Assembly (NCBI GenBank): GCA_948567375.1
Contig: OX419759.1
Location: 28,435,493-28,499,492, forward strand
Length of the DNA: 64,000 nt
DNA from: Lunularia cruciata
Lineage: Eukaryota; Streptophyta; Marchantiopsida; Lunulariales; Lunulariaceae
Reading direction: 5' to 3'
Part shown: positions 45,798-58,545 of the stretch, piece by piece
Layout of the letters: each line of letters starts with the position of its first letter
Numbering within the stretch: the stretch's first letter is position 1
Position numbers and translations under genes: made by a program
The notes under the pieces: model-generated
Told to the model about the DNA's origin: nothing
Database searches by the model: none
The model's input: the letters and a program-made list of their open reading frames with translations, nothing else

Positions 45798-47330
45798 CTA
45801 TATTCCGGCGATCTTGTTCTTCAACGAAACAAGAGTACCTGGGTCTTCATCTTCAGTTTCGGTCTTCACCTCTGTGGGCTTGTAGGACGTTCTGGTGACG
45901 AACTCATCATCAGCTGCACCGTACTCTTCAGGGTAGTCCGACTTGCTACCGCCGTCATTCACCTTCAAATCGACGTCCTTTCCAGCAACACCGAATCCAG
46001 TGTCCAATTTATCGCTCTTCAAATCATCACCTGTGCTAACTCCCGTGTCAGCTCCATGACTTGGCCTGTTGTTTGATTTCTGTACATGATGGGGTTTTAC
46101 ATCAGCAAAAGTCTTGTTCGAGTCTTCCTTCATTTCCCCACCAACAGTTGTCTTCTCCAAAGGAAGCTGATCCTTGGTCTTCTCTCCTCCTTCACCTGAG
46201 AGAGAGGAAGACTTCTGTGAACCACTATCCTTAGACTGAACATGGATTGGGCCCTTGTCTGCGAGCTTGATCTTACGAATCTGCTCATCTAGATTTCCGA
46301 TATCATGCTCTTGCTCACTGCCCTTGTCATCCTCCTCATCAGCAATAGATTTCACCACCTTATCATCGTACTTCAACGCCTCATTTTCCCCACTCTTCAG
46401 TGCCGACTCCGCAGTCTTCTTTGCCTTATCAGCATTCTCTTCAACTGCAGATTGAGATCCCTTCAATCCATCCTTAGCTTCGTCCTTAGCCCCCTTGGCA
46501 GCTGATGAAGTTCGGTCCACAGCACCCTTGGCTTCATCTCCTGCCTTCTCAGCTCCACCCTTAGCTGAGTCCTTAGCATCGTTAGCAGCTGAAGAAGTCC
46601 GGTCCTTAGCACTCTGAGCTTTATCTCCTGCCTTACCGACAGTATCTTTAGCCGAATCTTTTGCGTCCTTGGCAGCTGAAGAGGTTCGATCTGCAGCATT
46701 CTTGGCACCATCTTCTGCCTTATTAGCAGTATCTTCTGCAGAATTCTTAGCAGCTTTAGCAGTTGAGGACGTCCTATCAGCAACATTTCTGGTTGCTTCC
46801 TTGGTCTTCTGAGCTGCATCTCCAGCAGTGCCCTGGGCAGCATTCTTCGCATCCTTAGCAGCAGATGAAGTCCGATCTGCAGTTCTTTTAGCTCCTTCAT
46901 TCACGTTCTCAGCAGTGTCTTCGGCAGCACCCTTGGCTCGGCCAGCAGCATCCTTGGCCTTCTCCCCGGCATTCTTAGCAGCGTTTCCGGCATCGCTAGC
47001 TGCACCCTTCAGGTTCTCACCGGCCTTGTTGGCAGCATCGCCGAGAGCATCCTTGGCCTGGCCAGCAGCGCCCTTGACATTCTCACCGGCTGAATTGGCA
47101 GTGCTTTCTGCCTTCCCAGCAGCATCCTTGGCTCCTTCCTTGACATTTCGCCCTCCTTGTTTGGCAGCGTTGGCAGCCTTGTCTGCTCCCTCTCCCGCTT
47201 TGTCCTTCCCTTCTTTCACTGCCTCTCCAGCCCTCTCGGTCGTGTTCTCGGCTCTCTCATCAATCTCCTCAAATCCTTCGGCCGGGTTCTGAGCTCCCAC
47301 TCTGTCTCTCGTACTCTGTCTGCTGGCCAT
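45798..47330 (-). CDS. Group 3 late embryogenesis abundant (LEA_4-type) protein
   Basis: An uninterrupted 510-residue frame from ATGGCCAGCAGACAG. Residues 30-310 are rich in Ala, Lys, Glu, Asp and Gly, with degenerate 11-residue periodicity (AGENVKGAAGQ, AGENLKGAASD, AGEKAKDAAGR), the hallmark of group 3 LEA proteins. A longer unit starting DRTSSAAKDAK recurs at residues 152, 185, 214, 243 and 272, spaced 33, 29, 29 and 29. The C-terminal 200 residues are acidic, hydrophilic and not repetitive. No signal peptide or membrane span is seen. Such proteins are disordered in water and fold to amphipathic helices on drying, protecting membranes and proteins. Regulation by ABA or drying is suggested by the upstream ABRE and RY motifs. 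Confidence 0.92.
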   Translation of the reverse strand: MASRQSTRDRVGAQNPAEGFEEIDERAENTTERAGEAVKEGKDKAGEGADKAANAAKQGGRNVKEGAKDAAGKAESTANSAGENVKGAAGQAKDALGDAANKAGENLKGAASDAGNAAKNAGEKAKDAAGRAKGAAEDTAENVNEGAKRTADRTSSAAKDAKNAAQGTAGDAAQKTKEATRNVADRTSSTAKAAKNSAEDTANKAEDGAKNAADRTSSAAKDAKDSAKDTVGKAGDKAQSAKDRTSSAANDAKDSAKGGAEKAGDEAKGAVDRTSSAAKGAKDEAKDGLKGSQSAVEENADKAKKTAESALKSGENEALKYDDKVVKSIADEEDDKGSEQEHDIGNLDEQIRKIKLADKGPIHVQSKDSGSQKSSSLSGEGGEKTKDQLPLEKTTVGGEMKEDSNKTFADVKPHHVQKSNNRPSHGADTGVSTGDDLKSDKLDTGFGVAGKDVDLKVNDGGSKSDYPEEYGAADDEFVTRTSYKPTEVKTETEDEDPGTLVSLKNKIAGI

Positions 47331-47490
47331 ATTCAGATCTTTGATAACAAATCTCTCTTAAACAACGGTTATCTCTGCACTCGAACTACAACCTCACGAA
47401 GCTACGCGATTCTCTCCTGAGATCTCCGAAATTGGTGATGAATGTACAAAGAATTGATTACTTGATCTGAGTATGTGGTTGAGTTGGGAG

Positions 47491-47605
47491 GTTATATTTG
47501 AAAGTCCCCGAATGAACATGTGAGGATGAGGAAGGAATGAGTGCAGCTGACACTTGGGACTCCCAAATCAGTACACTTGTGGCATGCATCTCGCCGCAAC
47601 GTGTC
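47491..47605 (-). promoter_or_regulatory. Putative LEA promoter: TATA, RY motif and ABRE
   Basis: A TATA-like CAAATATAAC on the minus strand lies at 47491-47500, about 165 bp before the ATG. Farther upstream are an RY core CATGCA at 47583-47588 and ACGTGTC (ABRE of the ACGTGKC type) at 47599-47605 on the plus strand. ABRE plus RY is the pairing bound by bZIP factors and ABI3-type B3 factors at LEA genes. This is motif matching only. Confidence 0.5.
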
Positions 47606-47627
47606 GCCCATGAATGGCGTGATAGCT

Positions 47628-47797
47628 CTACACTGAGAAAAGTTGCCCATTCACCGACTCTACAGCTTCCTTCGTGGCCTGTGAGAGCGCAGTCGCCTCT
47701 TTCCTGCTGAACCAGAGGCTGCGGAAGATCTCCTCCTGGTCAATTTCTGGTGGGCGATTTGGATCGGAATCATTTAACTGTCTGGATAATTGTCTTC
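47628..47797 (-). CDS. Possible terminal exon of an unrecognised gene
   Basis: The minus strand reads an open frame QLNDSDPNRPPEIDQEEIF followed by a SLWFSRKEATAL stretch and a TAG at 47628-47630. The composition is protein-like. An acceptor-like TTTGTTGCAG lies just upstream at about 47798-47807, which would start an exon. No matching upstream exon was found, although diverged copies of the GGTGGGCGAT..GG.TC block occur near 48020 and 48260. It could be a real last exon, an upstream ORF of the LEA transcript, or chance. Confidence 0.25.
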
Positions 47798-47799
47798 CA

Positions 47800-49650
47800 T
47801 GGCTGCAACAAATTGAGAAAGTAGATCGAATTTAGATAATCAGGTCCAGGATAATAGAGTATAGAACATGATAACGTGGGTTTGTTGGATAATCTCTCTT
47901 CTTTGTTTGAACCCAACCCCGAGAAACATTCCCTGGTCAATTCTTCTCCCACTAATGAGTTCGTCTTGCGTCTCTAATCAAATTTGGAAGTCTTTCGGTA
48001 ACTCAATCTCCAGATCCTTTTGGTGTGCGGCTGGGCCCGTAAGCACCTTCTGAATAGCTAGCTACTTGTCATCTAGCACAACAGATTACGGGAAGGGGTC
48101 GAATTTGGATATTCAGAACACGTGATTGTGAAATTCGACAAATTTTGGGTTTTGAATAGAATATTTCTTATCAAATTGTCAAATATTGTTGTCGAATCCC
48201 AGTAGCCAAGAATTCTCTAATATTTCTAATCCATCTCATCCCCAATTTTGAGAGAACTAGTTCTTCTTGGTGGGCGATGGGGTCCTTAAGCATCCACCGC
48301 ACTAACACCATTACTCATGATTCTGATTGATACTGGTTTGGGTTCAGTTCCATCTGAAAATGCTGTTGTTTCAAATGAAACAATAAGCAATTCTTCATCT
48401 CATAACTCGAGATCTCTTATTGCTAATCACCGGGGAATCATTCCATCTCGTTTATATATGCGAACTTATTCACCTCCACATCTTGCTTGAGCTAACCACT
48501 ATCTTATTCGACAGAGGATGTGATTATCACCTTAATCTTCGTCATATCATGAGTTCTGGTCTACTCATTTACAGAGCTGATGCTTATGGCGGCTCTACGT
48601 ATCTTACGATCCCGTATATGACGTCGCTATGAATTACGGTACGGCATAACCTTACGGATAGCCGCCGTAAACAAGGTGAAATCGAATGCATGTGACAATG
48701 CCTCCACATTTAGAAAACTACAAATGACACAGATAGAAGACACCATCCGTTCACTCGTGAGAACAAGCTTAGTGTAGTGTAAACCACGAGACCTTAGACT
48801 TGTTAACCTCAGAATCTGAAGTTTAACTTCTACTCAAGAAATGCTGGCGGTGGTGTCAATGGGAAGGCACAAAAAGAAGTGGTATCAATTGATGGGGATG
48901 TCGGGCACACTTGAAGAAGGGTATTAGAAAAGTAAATTTGGTTTCTTCTTTTGCTACACTCCCAGCGGAAGGCGAATGGAATCAAAAACTAATCACGAGT
49001 CGTAGTATTAATAAGTGAAAGTGAAACTGATACAAGAAAGTGAAAGGATACAAGATACTCAGATAAAATGGGGAAGGGATTGCAGGGTACAGAGGAAGGA
49101 AGCGCTGTACCGATTGAAAGGTGCACAGCTTCTACTATAGTACGAAAGGGTTGCAGAAAGCTACTTCCTACGTGTCCCCAAACTACATGAAGAATGAACG
49201 TGTAATTTCACGAGATCTCGACATGTGGAACCTCAGTCCAAACATGCGCGAGTGGGAATCTTGTTGAACGTAGAAGTGAGACCTACGTCAAATTGAATGC
49301 AGTTGCCGTGGTAATCCAGTCAGTGCGGAGTAGAGGGACAAGTTCTATCCGCTGGTGTCTATCTGGTTCCCATGACAGCATATGCTTTCATGACAGAGAG
49401 ATCTTGTCTCATTGGTTGAATCAGCAGTCAGGCCATGCGGATGAGAAGTGAAATGACACGTTTAAGCCAGATAAACGACAGATGTTTCTGGATAGGCTCT
49501 CTATAGCTGATTATCATCGCCACTCGAGTTCGTGTCCGGAGACCATGCTTCCAGATCAGCGTAGCGTATAGCGGAAGTCGACCTCCAAATTTCTTTTGAT
49601 TGGAAATGAGAGGAGTGATATTTTGATGGCTTTGGCTTTCAGTCTTGTTC
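47800..49650. other. Intergenic region, no gene recognised
   Basis: Moderately GC-rich, so it may belong to the gene island, but no frame longer than about 70 codons has recognisable motifs. It contains the foldback element at 48582-48672 and the diverged blocks mentioned under 47628-47797. Confidence 0.5.
48582..48672. repeat. Short foldback element with TACGG motifs
   Basis: The two ends are imperfect inverted repeats of about 21 bp centred on GGCGGCT (48588-48594) and AGCCGCC (48660-48666). The middle holds GAATTACGGTACGGCAT, nearly the same as a stretch at 55672-55688. It has no coding capacity. Confidence 0.45.
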
Positions 49651-49653
49651 CTG

Positions 49654-49660
49654 TATAAAG
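49654..49660 (+). promoter_or_regulatory. TATA box upstream of small gene
   Basis: CTGTATAAAGAGCG, a good TATAAA match, 152 bp before the ATG at 49812. Confidence 0.45.
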
Positions 49661-49811
49661 AGCGAATGTTTTCATATTTCCAGGAGTTCGACGGATTTGT
49701 ATGTGGAGAGTTACGTCTGTGAAAATCGGGATTGAGAGGGAAGGATCCTGCTAGTAATTGTTCAGAATCGATTTGACTGTTCTAGTGTGATTTCGATCTG
49801 GGTGTGGGAAG

Positions 49812-50066
49812 ATGACTGCTGGAATCATGAGGCCCGGAGAAGCTCCTCGCAGGATTCTCCAGAAAGAGTTTGCCAATCATGGAGTGTGGGATTCCAGAGA
49901 TGGACTTCCAGACGCCGGCTGGCCGGGACCGAAGGTATTCCAGGAGGAGACATGCGGAGATTACGAAACTGGGATGCCCTTCAACTTCGCGTATCCCGTT
50001 GCTAGGCGCGAAAACGCTTCAGATAGTCAAAACCATTCAGAGTGGGAGGTCGAAGTTCTGTCCTGA
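49812..50066 (+). CDS. Small hypothetical protein, 84 residues
   Basis: ATG at 49812 (GAAGATGAC) opens MTAGIMRPGEAPRRILQ and ends in TGA at 50064-50066. Residues about 22-60 are rich in Gly, Asp, Pro and aromatic residues (VWDSRDGLPDAGWPGP, YETGMPFNFAYP). It has no signal peptide, membrane span or known motif. A TATA box at a normal distance and the GC-rich composition favour a real gene, but it could be the first exon of a longer one or a chance frame. I do not recognise the family. Confidence 0.4.
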   Translation: MTAGIMRPGEAPRRILQKEFANHGVWDSRDGLPDAGWPGPKVFQEETCGDYETGMPFNFAYPVARRENASDSQNHSEWEVEVLS

Positions 50067-52337
50067 TTGCCTTCACCGGCAGGCCACCCAACATCATTGT
50101 GTACAATTGTGTATAGACCATGCAGTGAGACAGATGGACTTGTACCGTGTGAGGTTACCAACTCCTCAAGGCCGTGGTCGAACAAAGCCCTGGCCCTTGA
50201 CCTACTGCTGTACAGTAACAGCAGCTCTTAACTCAGTTGAGGTCTGCATGTAGATGTGTACACTGTTTGTACTGCTTCTGGGAAATGCAGGACAGTAGCA
50301 AAGCGGGGTTCTCTACTTCCATTGTAGTCTACGGGCGGTTTTAATTCAAAATTTGACACAGGTTTTGGAAGTTTAAGCGCAACCAGCACTGAAAGAAGAA
50401 CTGGTCAGTCCTTAGTACGTGCTGACCACCACTGATACTCGGTGTGATCAAGGGAGAAACCCCTGCATGCACGGTGAGGGGAAACGCCGAAGCGTTGCAA
50501 TTTTAGATGCACTCCCCGTAGTTCACTGGAATTGCAGAACGAAATCTAGATGCTGCACGGTTGAGAAAGTATATGGGTATTCGAATCAGCATCGACGAGC
50601 ATTGATCAGAAGACTTGACTGAAGAGCTTTTCATTCGTTCGTACCGTTTGTACTTTGCTTTGCATCTGTATAGTATGGCAGTCAGCAGGAGGAGGCTTGA
50701 GTCAGCTGCAGGAGGAGGAGACGCCAAGTACTCTCAAAATGGGATATCTCTATGGAGCCCGATCGAGTGTCACATAATCTGTTGAAGGAGCTTGTTTGAG
50801 GAAGCATGACGGGAAACTCCAATACGCTGTGAAATAGTGTACCATACTTCAGAGCAGTACCGCGTTGATAGCATTCTGTAGCTCTAACACAGTGTTGAGA
50901 TTAGAGCTATTTCGAGCACTACATCTTGGAAACGGTCGCTTGATACTTTTTGCCTGATTGACAATCTTCATCACATCAATACAGTTTACGTACTGTGATA
51001 CTTTATCACTTGGACTATCACTTAGCACGCTTAGCATGCTTGCATGTCGACTATAATGAATAGTCAGCAGATTACGAGTGTCAGCGGTTGCACTGCTTTG
51101 GACACAGTATTTTTGTTGTCGGAGTCAGAAGAGTACGAAAGCAGTCAAAACTTACAGGGACAGTTTGAAAATTTGAGTATCATGGTTCGTTCACCAGATC
51201 AATTTTCTGAACTTTGAAGTCGACAAGATTTTGCAATTCATCTTCAAAATGCAGGAAAAGCTACAGTACTCAAAAGCTGAATTTGACGTTAATAAGGTCG
51301 AATCCTTTACAGATCGAATTTACAAACTTTAACAGTGACTCAATCCGCATGATTATCACGGAAAGTCTTATAAAACTCACTATACCGCACACTTCAACCA
51401 TAGCAGTCATCTTTGTTTGTTACAAAACCAACACGACTAACGTACTGGAGAAATATGTAGTGATTTTAGATTGGCGTTAAATCAGCGAACACAACTGATT
51501 TACGTGAAATTTAGCAAACGTAACATAGGTAGGGGACTATAATCGACCCACACATGTCACTTCTAACTCCCTTCTTGTTTTCAAACGTATTGTTCTTTAC
51601 AATTTGGGGAGCGCTTTTATGCATGTAAATTTATCACGGTAGAAAAATGTATCGTGGACTATTTGAGTAATCAGTCATGTTCCAGAAGATTTGTGTGGCG
51701 ACCCCGGTCCCCGCCAAGGGGTCAACTGTCAAAGTCTTAGTAATTGATACTTCCTACTGTAATTCTACTTTTCAACTACTTAGCTCAAAGTCTTAGTAAT
51801 TGATACTTCCTGCTGTAATTCTACTTTTCAACTACTTAGCTCAGCCCTCCCATCCATTACTAGAAATATTACCCACGGAAGAATAGGTAACATCAATATC
51901 AGACACAGACGATTGATATTCGGTAACAGATTTCTTATCACAAGATAAGATAGTGAGTACAACATCTTGATGCATATGATTGAGACACATTTGTAGCTTG
52001 CTTGAAGCCAGCCAGTAAATATATGAGAAGAGGTACAGTTTTATGTACAAAACCTGATGGGATATAAAAATTTTGATCACAGCACATGAATGAGAAGTGC
52101 GGAGTGGCTTAAACAGCTAGAACACACCACCTCATTCATGAAGTTCCACTTCTTTAGCTGGAAGTTCCATCTCATTGATGCATTATCTTCCAGGCAAGAG
52201 CTTCCACTAGTGAATGGAACTGGCCCATTTGCTCGTTTGATGTATGAAATTCATTTCTTGCTCAACTATGAACCTCTGAGCCTATCTGGGCACATTTGGT
52301 ACAGATCCGCCTAATCTGGATGACCGAGGTACTTAAT
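50067..52337. other. Intergenic between small gene and hydratase gene
   Basis: Short frames only (for example 50419-50622), none with recognisable motifs. It holds the 56-bp tandem duplication at 51730-51841. The last part is the expected 3' UTR of the minus-strand hydratase gene. Confidence 0.5.
51730..51841. repeat. 56-bp tandem duplication
   Basis: Two head-to-tail copies beginning CAAAGTCTTAGTAATTG and ending ACTACTTAGCT, differing at a single base (CCTACTG versus CCTGCTG). The near identity indicates a recent event. Confidence 0.95.
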
Positions 52338-55533
<3,196 letters not shown>

Positions 55534-55830
55534 GATAAGGGGTGACTCAGTAAGCTAGAAATTGACAGTCATGGTGTGTGGATTGAACCAAACGTTCAGC
55601 TTTATGCATGACGTTGAAATGAATTGACCGATGCATGTAAAGAATTGACGATCAGTGGCAGTGTCAGCACGGAATTACGTTACGGCATTACACGAGAATC
55701 CATATCACACGCCAATTCTGGCCCATTCTTGTCTATACGCGGAGTAACCTACTCTTCTACGGGTACACATACGCTAAAAGTATATCCGTAGGTCCGTATA
55801 TAGAGTACTCCGCATCTGCAGGGTATCTAC
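55534..55830. other. Upstream flank of hydratase gene with a second foldback-like element
   Basis: Presumed promoter region of the minus-strand hydratase gene; no clear TATA box on that strand. At 55672-55690 GAATTACGTTACGGCATTA nearly repeats the motif of the 48.6-kb foldback. GCGGAGTA (55739-55746) and TACTCCGC (55806-55813) form an 8-bp inverted repeat around several CCGTA/TACGG motifs. Confidence 0.4.
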
Positions 55831-57399
55831 ACCCAACAGCCAAACAAAGAGACTCCTATGTCCACGGTGCTCAGTTAAGGATAAGTATATTAGTTTTATT
55901 GCTTACAGTTTCTTAAATTATATGTCATCTTTCTTTTATTCTTTTGTAAAAGTTGGAAAAGTAAATGTATTCAGTGTTAAGTGTTAACTTATCACTAATT
56001 TGGGCCCATGCAATTAAGTTGTTACCTTAGGGAATAGATGTAAAAACTAAGCTATTTTTTTTACTTTAATGAATAAATTTTTTTCTCCAATTTGTATAGA
56101 GTAAACAAAGATATGTGGTCTACATACAATATATGGTTTAGCCATCTCACAAAATAGAATACTTAAGTCTAAGAGAAAATCCGATTGAAAGTGACGTTAT
56201 GGTCTATCATCTATAGTTAATTATTTTTCTTTAAATTTTTATTATTTTTATTTTTATTATATTATAAAATAAATTTTGAATTTTGAACTTATGAGACATC
56301 TAAATATCAATAAGAATATACATCACTAATGATAAGAATTCTTGGAATATCAAAAGCAATACAAGGTTTCTTAAAATAGCTATTAAAGGACAAAATCTAG
56401 ATAAGCTATAAATATGCTATATCATGAATCTTCTATAAGGATATAGATATCTAATAACAATTACTAGATAATAAATAAGAAATAAAAGGGCGACCGCATA
56501 GAAAACACAAAGGATGGGAAGACCCCATCAAACCGTACAAGGATGAGACCAAATAAATAAATAAGGTTTTTTACTATATCTTGAAACTTGAAATATTTCT
56601 AAACTAGTCTTGAAGAGAAGAATTAATAAGATCAAGTAAAGAGTATGGAAAGGAAGAGATTAATTGAGTAGAGTTAGCACCAAATGCACAAAGATAACCC
56701 AAGGTCTTGTTATTTATGCTTGATATTTCTCTATATTGACTGTCTTTATTTTTATTTTATTTTTATTTTATTTTTAAATTAATATCCTAGTCAAATTACT
56801 TCTTAGCAAAGTGCTTTACTAATTCCTTGCATAGTTACTCAATACAACACATGCAAAGAGAGTTCTCGGTACCTTACTAGCTTATTAAGTTTATATGAAG
56901 ATTTCCAGTTAACTTCTAAATTCTCTTATATGACAATTCGTAAGTACTTTTGACATTCTTCTAAAAACTTTTATTACTTATAACTTAAGATTTTACTAAA
57001 TCGATATGGTAAATTGAGATATTATCATATGTTCACCTCGCTTTAGTTAGTGAAGTACTTATCATGCTATAATTTCTAACTCTTGGATGACAAATTAAGC
57101 ATTGTAAAGATAATGAAGTGGCTTTTAAGTAACAACTTGAAGCAAATCACTCCTCCAAAGAACTTTTTAATTGATATGTTAGTATCGGGCCAAAAGTAAC
57201 AATATGCTTAGAATGTCATAATTAATTAAATGATTGGTAAGGATATGTACAGTTAATAAACTTCATATTCGTTATGATTCTCATCATTAAGTTCATTAAG
57301 TTGAGTTTAACTTGGTTGCACATGAAGACTTGGCAAGGTCTCTAGAAAACTTTGCCTAGTAAGAAACAAGTAAAATGAGAAATTGCTACAAGTACAATA

Positions 57400-58040
57400 C
57401 GTCATACTTTGCTAATTCCTAAACTAAAATATGTTACTACAAACCTAAGATAAAGCACTAACAAACTACTAAAATCTCTAAGTTTCAACTAAAGTAATGC
57501 ACTAACAAACAACTAAAATGGTATGGTCCCAAAGATGGCCAGTACATTGCTAATTTATCAACTAAAATGGAGCACCAACAAGGTATTAAGATAATAAGAT
57601 CTCAAGAAAAATACGTATATTGAGAAAAAGAATTGATAAAACACCTACAACTCACAAGTGCTAATATCTAAACTAAAACAACGCATTATAAAAATCACAA
57701 AAAATTGATGGAAGGGTTAGATACCAAGAGAAACAACAAAAGTTGATGCTAAGTTTTCAACCAAAATAGAACACTAAAACTTAAAACAAAAATTAACAAG
57801 CAAACTGCTAAAATTAGTAAGGTGTGAAGAATTACTAATTTCTCAACCAAAATAATACATAAAGAAGTTGCTTAAATTTTAAGGTCTCAAACAAACTTAA
57901 CACATTGAAAAAACAACAAATCTTTATGTTATACAAGATTAGTTACCTTCATAACTACAATAATACACTAGTAAATTACTACAATTGCAAGACCTCAAGC
58001 TAACCTAACATATTGATAATAATAAGGTCTAATATTAATA
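57400..58040. repeat. Degenerate tandem repeat, units of about 60-115 bp
   Basis: A block like GCTAAT.TCTCAACTAAAAT followed by CACTAACAAAC recurs at about 57407, 57483, 57545, 57657, 57750, 57831 and 57945. A second block like AAGGTCTCAAGC follows in several units (about 57596, 57880, 57989). Units are strongly diverged and vary in length, so this looks like an old satellite or minisatellite array. Confidence 0.45.
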
Positions 58041-58326
58041 ATCTTGTTTCACTCTTAGTACTTTTTAGTTAAAATGGAAAGAAGGTCTTCTATCAACAAG
58101 TTTGCTTTTTATCTTTTAAACTTTGCCAGCCTTTTTACTATACAATAATCTTACCTAATATGCTCAATTTTCAATATGGATTAATCTACTTCTTAAACTA
58201 CTACACTATTTGAGCAATATTTCTACTTCATTTTTTCTACTTGTGTGCTATATAGCAATCTCTTGTTTAACAATGACAAAATGTTTGTGATCACAAGTAA
58301 AGCAAGCATAAGGAATAAGAATTTAG

Positions 58327-58545
58327 AAGTTAGCTCTTCTCTTCTCTTTATTTTTCTTTTCTTTGCTATTTCTAGCTAAAAAAATTCAAATCAAAAGAGT
58401 ACCTCAAAATAACTTGTTACATTAAAAGAATAGATAGAAGTTAGTGGTTTCTATTCTCTTTGTTTGTATTTTCTATTCCATTTATAGCTAAAACATTTCA
58501 AATCAAAAGAGTACCTCAAAAGAACTTGTTACATTAAAAAATAGA
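58327..58545. repeat. Tandem duplication, period about 112 bp
   Basis: CAAATCAAAAGAGTACCTC occurs at 58387 and 58499. The surroundings (TAGCTAAAA before, AACTTGTTACATTAAA after) are also duplicated, with moderate divergence. Confidence 0.7.

Noticed and set aside
46828-47292. 154-codon plus-strand frame rich in Ala, Ser, Pro and Phe
   Set aside because: It is the antisense shadow of the repetitive LEA coding sequence; its composition follows from the GC-rich Ala/Lys codons on the other strand.
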